Shown here in pieces: positions 1 through 8,316 of a DNA stretch of 51,093 nucleotides. Within the stretch, counting starts at the first letter, position 1. The number at the start of each line of letters is the position of its first letter. The notes beneath the pieces were generated by a model that saw only the letters and a program-made list of their open reading frames with translations, was not told the origin of the DNA and did not search any database. The stretch is from Candidatus Scalindua rubra (lineage in GTDB: Bacteria; Planctomycetota; Brocadiia; Brocadiales; Scalinduaceae). The DNA is taken from positions 1 to 51,093 of the forward strand of contig MAYW01000012.1 of the NCBI GenBank assembly GCA_001723765.1, given 5' to 3'. The translations under genes were made by a program, and so were the position numbers.

Positions 1-9
1 ATAAATTTT

Positions 10-41
10 TTGACATTTTACTTATTTTTTTATAGTATAAT
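10..41 (+). promoter_or_regulatory. Putative sigma70-type promoter for the hdr-flox operon
   Basis: TTGACA at 10-15 is followed after 17 bases by TAGTAT (33-38), with an overlapping TATAAT at 36-41. It lies about 50 bases upstream of the hdrC start and is the only obvious promoter-like element before the operon. The call rests on consensus match alone. Confidence 0.5.
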
Positions 42-86
42 TTGATTTTTATTTTATTATCATTATTATTATATACCGAGATAAAT

Positions 87-641
87 ATGAAGATAAAAAT
101 CACATTGAACGAATCAAGCTCTGATTTTGCTAAAGAAGTTGAAGAGAGAAGTGGAATCAAGGTTAAAGAATGTTACCAATGCGGTAAATGTACGGCAGGA
201 TGTCCTGTAGCTTACGAGATGGACTATATGCCAAATCAGATTATTAGATTTGTACAAATTGGCGCTAAACGGGAGGCTCTAACCTCAAGAACCATATGGT
301 TGTGCGCTTCCTGTATAACATGTACAACAAGATGTCCTAAAGAGGTTAAGATAGCGGAATTAATGGACGTCTTAAGGGAAATGTCACTTGAAGAAGGTTT
401 AGCTAATCCTCTAGAAAAGAATATTACCACATTTCACGAATCATTTCTTAATTCCATCAAGAAGCACGGCCGTATCTCTGAATTGTGGATGTTAAATGAA
501 TACAAGATGAAGAGGCCTAAAACCGCATTGCAAGATTTAATAGTCGGACCCCAATTGTTAAGCAAGGGAAAGTTGTCATTCTTTCCTCATGACATTGAAG
601 GCAGGGAGAACATTAAACGAATATTCGAAAAATGTAAATAG
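87..641 (+). CDS. hdrC: Heterodisulfide reductase subunit C (HdrC-like iron-sulfur protein)
   Basis: Small iron-sulfur subunit of an HdrABC complex; it passes electrons from HdrA to the catalytic subunit HdrB. With the ATG at 87 the protein is 184 aa, the usual HdrC size. It carries two [4Fe-4S] ferredoxin motifs: C29-x2-C32-x2-C35-x3-C39 and C73-x2-C76-x2-C79-x3-C83. An upstream in-frame ATG at 42 would add a hydrophobic, low-complexity leader lying in the promoter region, so I prefer 87. It is the first gene of the operon, 8 bases before hdrB. The protein is predicted to be cytoplasmic. Family assignment is firm; the physiological disulfide substrate in this organism cannot be read from the sequence. 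Confidence 0.93.
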   Translation: MKIKITLNESSSDFAKEVEERSGIKVKECYQCGKCTAGCPVAYEMDYMPNQIIRFVQIGAKREALTSRTIWLCASCITCTTRCPKEVKIAELMDVLREMSLEEGLANPLEKNITTFHESFLNSIKKHGRISELWMLNEYKMKRPKTALQDLIVGPQLLSKGKLSFFPHDIEGRENIKRIFEKCK

Positions 642-649
642 AGGAAAAA

Positions 650-1519
650 ATGCGGATTGGTTATTACCCAGGCTGTGCAATCACAAGAGGTTCGAGTTCT
701 GAGGAATATGGCACTTCAGTATTGGAAGTTTCTCAAGTAATAGGCCCTGAATTAGAAGAAATCCATGATTGGAACTGCTGTGGCGCCTCTTCAGCTCACG
801 CAACAAATCATAAACTTTCTACAGCCCTTTCTGTTAGGAACATAAGCCTTGCGGAAAAATACGGTTTTAAAGAAATACTTGCACCCTGCCCTATGTGTTC
901 CCAAAGATTGATTATTTCTCAAAAAGATGTTGCGGACGATGAAAACTTAAAAAAGGAAGTTGAGGATGCTATCGAAATGTCTTGTAATAGCGGTGTGAAG
1001 ATCTCAAACTATCTCGAGATTATCAAGAATTATTGCATGGATGAGATTGCGAAGAATCTAAAGAAGGCACCCAAGGATTTAAAGATTGCCAGTTATTATG
1101 GCTGTCTTTTAGTAAGGCCGCCAAAGGTACTTCAGTTCGATGACCCGGAAAACCCTAAATCCATGGATGAGATTGTAAAGGCAATAGGGGCTAAACCCGT
1201 AGAATGGGAATTTAAGACAAACTGCTGCGGCGGTGGTTTTACACTCAGTCGAACAGATGTAGTCTTAAAGCTAACTAATGACATTTTAGAAGGCGCTACT
1301 GAAGCAGGCGCAGATGCTATAGCTGTAGCATGTCCGATGTGCCATGCAAACCTGGATATGAGGCAAAAAAATATAGAAAAAGCATATAATCGCAAATTCA
1401 ATATTCCTATCGTGTATATCTCAGAACTTATTGGTCTCGCCCTGGATTTAGGCCCAATAGGTCTTGGCCTGAATAAACACTTTATAGATACAGAATCTGT
1501 AGTTAATGCATTTTCATAG
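650..1519 (+). CDS. hdrB: Heterodisulfide reductase subunit B (HdrB, CCG domains)
   Basis: Catalytic disulfide-reducing subunit. The 289-aa protein has two cysteine-rich CCG domains: C9, C43-C44, C80, C83 in the first and C152, C192-C193, C228, C231 in the second. In the structurally known HdrB these bind two non-cubane [4Fe-4S] clusters at the heterodisulfide site. All ligands expected for both domains are present, so the subunit looks functional. The ATG at 650 has a GAGG Shine-Dalgarno sequence just upstream. It sits between hdrC and hdrA; a repeat relic (1525-1590) separates it from hdrA without an obvious terminator T-tract. Bacterial homologues are often annotated as CoB-CoM reductase B, although the natural substrate is usually unknown. 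Confidence 0.93.
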   Translation: MRIGYYPGCAITRGSSSEEYGTSVLEVSQVIGPELEEIHDWNCCGASSAHATNHKLSTALSVRNISLAEKYGFKEILAPCPMCSQRLIISQKDVADDENLKKEVEDAIEMSCNSGVKISNYLEIIKNYCMDEIAKNLKKAPKDLKIASYYGCLLVRPPKVLQFDDPENPKSMDEIVKAIGAKPVEWEFKTNCCGGGFTLSRTDVVLKLTNDILEGATEAGADAIAVACPMCHANLDMRQKNIEKAYNRKFNIPIVYISELIGLALDLGPIGLGLNKHFIDTESVVNAFS

Positions 1520-1524
1520 AAAAA

Positions 1525-1590
1525 ATCCCCCTGTATCCCCTTTTTAAAGGGGGAAAGAGGGGGATTAACCCCTTTTCTAAAGGGGGATAC
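1525..1590. repeat. Dispersed C5/G5 palindromic repeat (copy 1)
   Basis: Tracts of CCCC and GGGG arranged as inverted repeats (TCCCC..CCCCTTT / AAAGGGGG..GGGGGAT), with the unit appearing about one and a half times. The same unit recurs at 34238-34283, 37364-37405, 40786-40825, 42659-42702 and 46366-46400, always intergenic. It lies inside the hdr operon between hdrB and hdrA. Confidence 0.8.
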
Positions 1591-1609
1591 AAAAAAAAGG
1601 AGTGTATAA

Positions 1610-3655
1610 ATGAGTAAAAAGATTGGTGTATTTATCTGCCATTGCGGCACAAACATCTCAAGTACTGTTGATGTTGAGAAAGTCGCTGAGGAAGCCAAGG
1701 AGAAATATCCTGGCGTTTCATATACAACTACTTATAAATATATGTGTTCAGACCCCGGCCAGAAGTTGTTAAGAGAAAAAATTAAGGAAGAGGGGTTAAC
1801 GGGAGTAGTAGTCGCCGCTTGCTCTCCAAAGATGCACGAACATACATTCCGTAATGCCGCTACAAAAACGGGCTTAAACCCATATCATGTTGAGATTTCA
1901 AACATCAGGGAACAGTGTTCATGGGTTCACAAGGACAAGGCAGTAGGCACCGAAAAATCTATCGATCTCGTGAGGATGATGACTGAAAAGGTCAGAAAGG
2001 ATAAATCACTAAATCCAATAAAGGTTCACGTAACAAAACGTGCTCTCGTTATCGGAGGTGGTATTGCAGGAATACAGGCAGCGTTAGATATAGCTGATGG
2101 CGGAAATGAAGTTATACTAGTTGAGAGAGAGGCGTCAATTGGCGGTCATATGGCTCAATTATCCGAAACTTTCCCTACCCTCGACTGTTCACAGTGTATC
2201 ATGACACCAAAAATGGTTGAAGTTGCACAACATGAAAACATAAAGATGTATACATGGTCTGAGATAGAAGCTGTTGAGGGCTATATAGGCAATTTTAACG
2301 TCAAGATACGAAAAAAGGCAAGGTCTGTTGATCTGGATTTGTGTACGGGATGTAGTTCCTGCTGGCAGGTGTGCCCCTGTAAAAAGATAAAGGGTGAATT
2401 TGATATGGGGCTTGGAAATAGAACTGCCATCTATATTCCGTTTCCACAGGCAATACCGAGTAAACCCGTAATCGATAGGAAAAACTGTATACTATTCAAA
2501 GACGCGCGAAGGAAGAACATTCCACCAAATGAATCCAAGGTATGCAGGAAATGTATTGATATATGTCCGATAGCGCCCGTTAAGGCAATTGACTATTCCC
2601 AGGTAGATGAGATCGTAGAAGAAAAAGTTGGAGCCATAGTTGTTGCTACAGGTTATCAGGAACTTAAGAATAACCTTTATGGTGAATATGGCGCCGGGAA
2701 ATATAAAGACGTAATAACGGGTTTGCAATTTGAACGTCTTGCAAGCGCATCTGGACCAACTGGAGGATTAATTAAAAGACCTTCTGACGGTAAGGAACCG
2801 GAAATTGTTGTATTTATTCAATGTGTGGGTTCCAGAGATCCGTCAAAAGGTTTTTCGTATTGTTCAAAGACGTGTTGTATGTATACGGCCAAGCATACCA
2901 TGTTGTATAAACATAAAGTACATCATGGTCATGCATTTGTCTTTTATATTGATATTAGATGTGCCGGGAAGACTTATGAAGAATTCGCGCAAAGGGCGAT
3001 AGAGGAAGAAGGCGCTACGTATCTCAGAGGCCGTGTATCAAGGATTTATCAAAAAGGTGATAAACTGGTAGTCCTGGGTGCAGATACCTTAACTGGTTCA
3101 GTGGTTGAGATAGATGCTGACATGGTAGTGCTAGCTTCTGCAATGACGGCGCAGGAGGATGCTGAAGATACTGCACGAAAGTTGAGTATACAGTATGATA
3201 AAGATAAGTTCTTCTCAGAAATACATCCAAAATTAAAGCCTGTAGAAAGCAGCAGCGCTGGAATTTTTCTTGCAGGGACATGTCAAGGGCCTAAAGATAT
3301 TCCAGAGACAGTGGCACAGGCAGGTGGCGCTGCAAGTAAAGTCCTTGCCTTACTTTCGTCTGATGAGCTGGAACGAGAACCTGTAGTTGCCAAAGTAGAT
3401 AGACAACTTCCACCTGTATTTTCAACATGCATTGGATGTTTTTACTGTCAAAAGGTATGCCCATACAGTGCGATTGAGCAAGAAGATATTAAGGCCCGCG
3501 ATGGCAGTGTGATAAAGACAGTTGCCAGAGTAAATGAGGGTCTTTGCCAGGGGTGCGGTTTGTGCGCGGCAACATGCAGGTCAAAGAGTATAGAGTTATC
3601 GGGCTTTAACGACGAACAAATATATGCAGAGATTAATGCATTACAGTTTAATTAG
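1610..3655 (+). CDS. hdrA: Heterodisulfide reductase subunit A (HdrA, flavin and iron-sulfur hub)
   Basis: FAD-containing hub of the Hdr complex and proposed site of flavin-based electron bifurcation. It is 681 aa, typical for HdrA. In order: an N-terminal cysteine region (C10/C12), an FAD/NAD-type Rossmann motif GGGIAG (about 149-154), a conserved LDCSQC segment (about 191-196), ferredoxin-type clusters at about 245-257 and 312-319, and two C-terminal [4Fe-4S] motifs at 607-617 and 646-656. The ATG at 1610 follows an AAGGAG sequence. The stop codon lies inside the left arm of a palindromic element (3652-3789). No selenocysteine codon or fusion to MvhD is seen; MvhD is encoded separately downstream. 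Confidence 0.93.
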   Translation: MSKKIGVFICHCGTNISSTVDVEKVAEEAKEKYPGVSYTTTYKYMCSDPGQKLLREKIKEEGLTGVVVAACSPKMHEHTFRNAATKTGLNPYHVEISNIREQCSWVHKDKAVGTEKSIDLVRMMTEKVRKDKSLNPIKVHVTKRALVIGGGIAGIQAALDIADGGNEVILVEREASIGGHMAQLSETFPTLDCSQCIMTPKMVEVAQHENIKMYTWSEIEAVEGYIGNFNVKIRKKARSVDLDLCTGCSSCWQVCPCKKIKGEFDMGLGNRTAIYIPFPQAIPSKPVIDRKNCILFKDARRKNIPPNESKVCRKCIDICPIAPVKAIDYSQVDEIVEEKVGAIVVATGYQELKNNLYGEYGAGKYKDVITGLQFERLASASGPTGGLIKRPSDGKEPEIVVFIQCVGSRDPSKGFSYCSKTCCMYTAKHTMLYKHKVHHGHAFVFYIDIRCAGKTYEEFAQRAIEEEGATYLRGRVSRIYQKGDKLVVLGADTLTGSVVEIDADMVVLASAMTAQEDAEDTARKLSIQYDKDKFFSEIHPKLKPVESSSAGIFLAGTCQGPKDIPETVAQAGGAASKVLALLSSDELEREPVVAKVDRQLPPVFSTCIGCFYCQKVCPYSAIEQEDIKARDGSVIKTVARVNEGLCQGCGLCAATCRSKSIELSGFNDEQIYAEINALQFN

Positions 3656-3789
3656 TTTCTGTTGCGGAAAGACTATATTGTCACCCTGAACTTGATTCAG
3701 GGTCTCCTAACACATTGATATATATAGATTCTGAAACAAGTTCAGAATGACATCTTTTAGGCATTTCAGTTTTCAGCAATAGAAACTAA
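3652..3789. repeat. MITE-like nested palindromic element (copy 1)
   Basis: About 138 bases bounded by inverted arms TTAGTTTCTGTTGC (3652-3665) and GCAATAGAAACTAA (3776-3789), 13 of 14 matching. Inside are two hairpins, one from GTCACCCTGAA and one ending TTCAGAATGAC. The inner layout matches the element at 38625-38764, but the outer arms differ. The left arm contains the hdrA stop codon. Confidence 0.7.
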
Positions 3790-3813
3790 TTGGCGAATTG
3801 CGAGAATTTGTAA

Positions 3814-4197
3814 ATGGGTAAGATCACTGCTACAAGATATTTAAGGAATGCAAAGGGAATCTTAAGAACGGTTCCTATAGAAGATGATACATATACAGAC
3901 ATCAAACCTGTTCAAGAGGCTTGCAGTACTGCTTACCTTGCAATTCTAAGGGCTATAGATGATTATTTATTGAAAAAAGGGATTGATGAAAAAGACTTGC
4001 CAAAATCCGTTGATGGTTACAGAAAAGCAATAAAAAAACATCTTTTAATACATAACGGCAATTTGGTTAGGCAATTTGAGAAGTTATATAAGCTCTTACA
4101 TATAGCTGGCTATTACAGGGGTTTGCTTGAAGATGTGAATGTGCTTAAAGATGCCCTAAAGTCGGCAGAAAAGTTTATTAAAAAACTAAACAATTAA
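3814..4197 (+). CDS. Small helical protein, DUF5618-like, inside the hdr-flox operon
   Basis: 127-aa, lysine-rich, all-helical-looking protein with no cysteines suitable for clusters apart from one near the N-terminus. The sequence resembles the DUF5618 family as I remember it, a HEPN-like four-helix fold; that assignment needs a profile search. I see no RNase motif (RxxxxH). The start ATG at 3814 follows a weak ribosome-binding site. It lies between hdrA and the mvhD-like gene, 8 bases before the latter, so it is probably co-transcribed with them. Its presence inside an otherwise standard hdr-flox operon is unexpected, and it could be a passenger gene or an assembly or regulatory partner. 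Confidence 0.6.
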   Translation: MGKITATRYLRNAKGILRTVPIEDDTYTDIKPVQEACSTAYLAILRAIDDYLLKKGIDEKDLPKSVDGYRKAIKKHLLIHNGNLVRQFEKLYKLLHIAGYYRGLLEDVNVLKDALKSAEKFIKKLNN

Positions 4198-4205
4198 CTA
4201 ATACA

Positions 4206-4676
4206 ATGTCAGAAGAAACTAAATTTGAACCTAAAATAGTTGCGTTTCTTTGTAATTGGTGTACCTATGCGGGTGCAGACCTTGCGGGAACAGGCAGGAA
4301 TCAATACCAGGCAAATGTTCGCGTAATCAAACTTCCATGCACCGGTGGAATAGATCCATTATTTTTAATAAAGGCATTTGAACGAGGGGCTGATGGAATA
4401 TTAGTCTCAGGATGCCATCCAGGAGATTGCCATTATAATTCGGGCAATTATCACGCCAGGCGCAGATGGAATGTTTTTAAACCGCTGCTTGATTTCTGCG
4501 GTATTAATCCAGAACGAATACAATTCTCATGGATATCTGCCGCTGAAGGTGGAAAATGGGTAGAAACAATAAACGGCGTGATTGATACTGTGAGAGCATT
4601 AGGTCCTTTCGAAGGGTATCATAAGATCAGTACAATGGGACCTATGATTTCTAGTGAAATTTCTGCGACAAGTTGA
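4206..4676 (+). CDS. MvhD/FloxD-like [2Fe-2S] electron-transfer protein
   Basis: 156-aa protein of the MvhD (FrhD/HdrD-delta) family, which hands electrons from a hydrogenase, formate dehydrogenase or Flox module to HdrA. The diagnostic cysteines are present: C16 and C19 in FLCNWC, one in LPCTGG and two in SGCHPGDCH. The conserved GxxDG and RRxxxFKPLL segments are also seen. In bacterial hdr-flox clusters this gene is called floxD. It lies directly upstream of the three other flox-like genes, after a 380-base gap full of repeats. No hydrogenase large subunit is present, which favours the Flox rather than the Mvh arrangement. Confidence 0.88.
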   Translation: MSEETKFEPKIVAFLCNWCTYAGADLAGTGRNQYQANVRVIKLPCTGGIDPLFLIKAFERGADGILVSGCHPGDCHYNSGNYHARRRWNVFKPLLDFCGINPERIQFSWISAAEGGKWVETINGVIDTVRALGPFEGYHKISTMGPMISSEISATS

Positions 4677-5057
4677 ACTCTATAATACCGTAGAGCAACA
4701 TGTCATTCTGAGGGAGGTTACGCCTGTCCTGACGATAGGAAGGGACCGAAAAATCTCTTTATAGCAACCGGTGCGGTTTTGGGAAACATCTATTTGCTTA
4801 AAAACAAAAGATTCAGTCACGGAGTTTATCCTTGAACTTGTTGTCGTCCTTAAGATAAGTTTGAAAGCTTAGATTCTTCGTTCGCGGAGTATATCCTGAG
4901 GTATTAAAAGCAAGATCCTTCGCTCCGCTTAGGATGACAATGCCGAAGGACTCTCTCAGAATGACAGGGGAAGCGAATAGTTACATTAGATTTTATAAAT
5001 TTTTTTGTTTTGCGAAGCAAAACTCCATAAATTAGCGAGTAAAGGGAGCTAACTTAA
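4677..5057. repeat. Intergenic stretch of TCATTCTGAG-type repeats
   Basis: No gene is visible in these 380 bases. The sequence consists of degenerate TGTCATTCTGAG / CTCAGAATGACA units (for example 4699-4712 and 4955-4968), with AGGATGACAATG and GATCCTTCGCTCCGC variants between them. These belong to the same broad repeat family as the hairpins inside 3652-3789 and 38625-38764. A GGGAG ribosome-binding site at the right edge serves the next gene. Confidence 0.6.
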
Positions 5058-5903
5058 ATGATTGAGGCTTTAAGAAAAAAGGCAGAAGAACTTCTCAGGA
5101 GTAACACCGTAAACGTTATCTACGGATATGGTGAAGGCAGTACACCAGAAAGAACAAGACCTGTATTTATTACCAAACCTGAAGATGTGAATAAACTAAT
5201 TTGGAATAAGTATTGTGTTTATAATCTTACAACATACCTTAAGAGGACAGAATCAAGAAAACTCGGAAAGCCTGCGATTGTGGTAAAGGGATGTGACGCA
5301 AAGACTATTATCGTTCTCATTAAGGAGAGTCAAATTAAACGTGAAGACGTGTATATCCTTGGTGTCACATGTAATGGAGTAGGAGAACCGCTGGCAACCA
5401 AATGTAAGACATGTGATGTCAACACTCCCAGGATATACGATGAATTGATTGGGGATAAGATTGAAAACAAGGAAATCTCCTTTAACGATAGATATGCTGA
5501 ACTAGAAGAATATGAGAAATTGTCAGAAAAGGAAAAATGGGAATTCTGGCAGAAACAATTTACAAAATGTATCAAGTGTTATGCCTGTAGCAGTATTTGT
5601 CCTCTCTGCCTTTGTGATAGATGTATTGTTGATAAAAACCAACCTCAATGGATAGATTCAAGCGCACATCCACGTGGTAACCTCTCATGGAACGTTACAA
5701 GGGCATATCATCTAGCGGGTAGATGCATAAACTGTGAAGAATGCCAAAGGGTATGTCCGGCAGACATTCCACTTAACCTCCTGAACAAAAAACTCGCCAA
5801 GGAGACGGAAAAGAATTTTAAATACAGGGCGGGTTACAATATAGACGACGAACTCGCTATGGCCACGTATAAGGAAGATGACAATCAGGATTTTATCAAA
5901 TAA
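5058..5903 (+). CDS. FloxC-like iron-sulfur protein (FrhB/4Fe-4S dicluster type)
   Basis: 281-aa soluble iron-sulfur protein. The N-terminal half has the VVKGCDAK and GVTCNG segments typical of FrhB/FdhB-like proteins, plus a CxxC (TKCKTC). The C-terminal half carries two ferredoxin-like clusters, the first in KCIKCYACSSICP with extra cysteines (CLCDRC), the second in GRCINCEECQRVCP. In Hdr-Flox clusters one of the two iron-sulfur Flox subunits has this build. The ATG at 5058 has a clear GGGAG sequence. The next gene starts 18 bases downstream. It probably relays electrons between FloxA/B and FloxD-HdrA; the exact subunit letter is by analogy only. Confidence 0.75.
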   Translation: MIEALRKKAEELLRSNTVNVIYGYGEGSTPERTRPVFITKPEDVNKLIWNKYCVYNLTTYLKRTESRKLGKPAIVVKGCDAKTIIVLIKESQIKREDVYILGVTCNGVGEPLATKCKTCDVNTPRIYDELIGDKIENKEISFNDRYAELEEYEKLSEKEKWEFWQKQFTKCIKCYACSSICPLCLCDRCIVDKNQPQWIDSSAHPRGNLSWNVTRAYHLAGRCINCEECQRVCPADIPLNLLNKKLAKETEKNFKYRAGYNIDDELAMATYKEDDNQDFIK

Positions 5904-5921
5904 AATTTTGGGAATTTCATT

Positions 5922-6941
5922 GTGGAAAAAATCTTAAAGAGAGAAAAAATTGATTCTTTAATAACGGGTTTGAAGGATCAGGGTTATAAGACTATTGCTC
6001 CTAAGAAGAACAATAATCTTATCTTGCTTGATGAGGTTCAGAGTGCAGATGAGATTTCTCTTGACCATGTTATTACCAATAATTCCATAAAGGAATATTT
6101 TCTTCCAAAGACGGAAAAGATATTATCTTATAGAATTGATAAAAATAAGGTTAATATTGAAGAGCCTGAGGGTTTTGCCATCAAAACGGCTATCTTCGGT
6201 TCGAGACCGTGTGATGCCGCCAGTTTGCCTGTTATGGATAAGGTCTTTAATTGGGACTGTAGCGATAAATTCTGGGTCCAGAGAAGGGAAGCCACTGCGA
6301 TAATGACTATTGCATGTGATAAGCGTGATGCGTACTGCTTTTGTACATCAGTGGGTTTGGCTCCTGATGCGAAGCAAGGCAGCGACGTATTACTTACCAA
6401 GGTTTCTGACAATGAGTATCTGGTTGAAACAATAACAGAAAAGGGTGAAGATCTGATAAAAGGATTAGAAACGATTCTTTCCAATACCGGCAATCCTTCA
6501 ACCGAGACACTAGATCGACAAGTAGCTACAGTTGAAAAGAAATTTGACATTGAAAAAGTAAAGCCATGGCTTGATAAAAATTTTGTACACAAAGTATGGG
6601 CTGAGTTTTCTATGAAATGTATAAGTTGTGGGGCATGCACATTTGTATGTCCTACATGCCATTGCTTTGATATTGTTGACGAGTGTACGATGTCAAAAGG
6701 AGATAGAGTTAAGAATTGGGATGGATGTCAATTCAAGATGTTTACGGTGCATACATCCGGACACAATCCAAGATCCACAAAAGACCAACGATGGCGCCAG
6801 AGGATTATGCATAAGTTTAAGTATTATGTAGAAATGTTTGACAATATTCTCTGTGTCGGCTGTGGAAGATGTTCACGCGTTTGCCCTGCAGATATGAATA
6901 TCTCTGAAATGCTTGAAATAATTGCGTCCGAAAATAGCTAG
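5922..6941 (+). CDS. FloxB-like iron-sulfur subunit (HydB/AsrA family), GTG start
   Basis: 339-aa protein related to AsrA of anaerobic sulfite reductase and the beta subunit of archaeal sulfhydrogenase. It has the FGSRPCDAASL and ACDKRDAYCFC segments in the N-terminal half, then two ferredoxin motifs: CISCGACTFVCPTCHC and, near the C-terminus, CVGCGRCSRVCPADMNISEML. This family pairs with an AsrB/HydG-type flavin subunit, which is exactly the next gene. The start is a GTG at 5922, 18 bases after the preceding stop; no ATG fits the family N-terminus. Confidence 0.85.
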   Translation: MEKILKREKIDSLITGLKDQGYKTIAPKKNNNLILLDEVQSADEISLDHVITNNSIKEYFLPKTEKILSYRIDKNKVNIEEPEGFAIKTAIFGSRPCDAASLPVMDKVFNWDCSDKFWVQRREATAIMTIACDKRDAYCFCTSVGLAPDAKQGSDVLLTKVSDNEYLVETITEKGEDLIKGLETILSNTGNPSTETLDRQVATVEKKFDIEKVKPWLDKNFVHKVWAEFSMKCISCGACTFVCPTCHCFDIVDECTMSKGDRVKNWDGCQFKMFTVHTSGHNPRSTKDQRWRQRIMHKFKYYVEMFDNILCVGCGRCSRVCPADMNISEMLEIIASENS

Positions 6942-7005
6942 ACGCCTTGAAAATCCTATAATTTATTGATACTAAAGAAATATGCTTTAACATTAAGGAA
7001 TAAAT

Positions 7006-7839
7006 ATGGAAAATATATATAGACCATATCTTATGAATATTAGTGATATGATAGACGAGGCCCCGGGTGTGAGAACACTCAGACTTAATTTTCAAGATGA
7101 AGAAGAGGCCAAAAAATTCCAATTCCGGGCAGGACAATTTGCCTTGTATTCTGCATTTGGTTATGGTGAATCCACTTTTTGCATTGCTTCATCACCCACG
7201 AGAAAGGATTACATTGAATGTACCTTCAGGCAGGCTGGAAGGGTAACTAATGCCTTAAGAGAACTCAATGTTGGGGATGCTATTGGATTCAGGGGACCAT
7301 ACGGAAATATATTTCCCTTAGAAGAATGGGAAGGTAAGAACCTTGTATTTATTGCAGGAGGTATTGCGTTACCGCCTTTAAGATGTGTTATTTGGAATTG
7401 CCTTGATCTTCGTGATAAATATAAAGATTTTACGATCGTCTACGGAGCAAAAACCGTTGCTGACCTTGTATACAAACATGAACTCAAGGAATGGGATGCA
7501 AGAGATTACGTTAATCTGGTTACCACAGTTGACCCTGGAGGAGAAACGCCAGATTGGACTGGTAAGGTGGGTTTTGTTCCAACCGTTGTGGAGCAGACAG
7601 CCCCAAGCAGCGACAATACAATTGCTATAGTATGCGGCCCTCCCATAATGATTAAGTTTACATTGCCTGTGTTGGAGAAACTCGGTTTCAAACAAGAAAA
7701 AGTATATACCACTCTTGAGAATAGGATGAAATGTGGACTGGGGAAATGCGGTAGATGTAATATTGGTTGTACTTATGTTTGTAAGGATGGACCTGTCTTT
7801 ACAGCTGAAGAAATTAGCAAGATGCCCGATGAATTCTGA
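7006..7839 (+). CDS. FloxA-like FAD/NAD(P)-binding oxidoreductase (AsrB/HydG family)
   Basis: 277-aa flavoprotein of the ferredoxin-NADP reductase superfamily, the probable NAD(P)H entry point of the complex. An FAD-binding barrel with RAGQFALYS and a PTRKDYIE segment is followed by the NAD(P)-binding half: AGGIALPPLR at about residue 115, VYGAKT and CGPPIM. Near the C-terminus four cysteines (CGLGKCGRCNIGC plus YVC) fit the [2Fe-2S] site of the AsrB/PyrK-like branch. The ATG at 7006 follows AAGGA. It completes the set flavin subunit plus FloxB plus FloxC plus MvhD plus HdrABC. This is the last recognisable enzyme gene of the operon. Confidence 0.88.
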   Translation: MENIYRPYLMNISDMIDEAPGVRTLRLNFQDEEEAKKFQFRAGQFALYSAFGYGESTFCIASSPTRKDYIECTFRQAGRVTNALRELNVGDAIGFRGPYGNIFPLEEWEGKNLVFIAGGIALPPLRCVIWNCLDLRDKYKDFTIVYGAKTVADLVYKHELKEWDARDYVNLVTTVDPGGETPDWTGKVGFVPTVVEQTAPSSDNTIAIVCGPPIMIKFTLPVLEKLGFKQEKVYTTLENRMKCGLGKCGRCNIGCTYVCKDGPVFTAEEISKMPDEF

Positions 7840-7959
7840 AAAAAGCTTGATAAATAACCCTAAATACTATATATAGTTTCTCTAAAAATACCAAAGCTAA
7901 ATATTATACCCATAAAAACTTAAATTATTTAACCATTTTTAAGAAAGGCAGGTGGTAAA

Positions 7960-8316
7960 ATGAGTGCAGTGTTGGAACAGTATTTTCAAACTGTTGTGGT
8001 TGATAAAATTAATGAAACGATTTCAAAGCAGTTTCAGGAGATAAAGGATGATCTTGATATCCGTTATAATAAAATAAGTAGTGATATTAGTGGATTGAGA
8101 AACCTTGAATCTAATTATAATAACCTTCTCAATGAAATAGAAAGTTTAAAAAAACAACTTTCAGCCTCTGGACAAGAAATATCAGGAACTATACAAAAAG
8201 GCACAAAAGAACTGTCAGAAAAGATTGATAAAAAGCTTGAAGCAACAAAAACAACAGCTCCAGCAAAGAATGCAATAGCAAAGAAACCAACAGCTAAGAA
8301 GACAGCGAAAAAGTAG
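7960..8316 (+). CDS. Small coiled-coil protein with a histone H1-like basic tail
   Basis: 118-aa protein of unknown function. Residues about 10-90 look like continuous helix or coiled coil rich in D, E, K, N and L. The last 25 or so residues are a low-complexity tail of K, A, P and T (repeats such as KKPTAKK) like histone-H1-type DNA-binding tails. There is no signal peptide or cysteine. A good AGGTGG ribosome-binding site precedes the ATG at 7960. It is 120 bases downstream of floxA and may be co-transcribed or independent. A phasin-like or nucleoid-associated role is possible from composition, but nothing proves either. Confidence 0.6.
   Translation: MSAVLEQYFQTVVVDKINETISKQFQEIKDDLDIRYNKISSDISGLRNLESNYNNLLNEIESLKKQLSASGQEISGTIQKGTKELSEKIDKKLEATKTTAPAKNAIAKKPTAKKTAKK

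Noticed and set aside
42-86. Longer HdrC starting at 42
   Set aside because: The added residues are hydrophobic low-complexity sequence overlapping the promoter; HdrC normally begins near the 87 start.
4677-5057. A riboswitch or small RNA gene in the hdr-flox gap
   Set aside because: The stretch is explained by degenerate TCATTCTGAG repeats; no known aptamer core was recognised.
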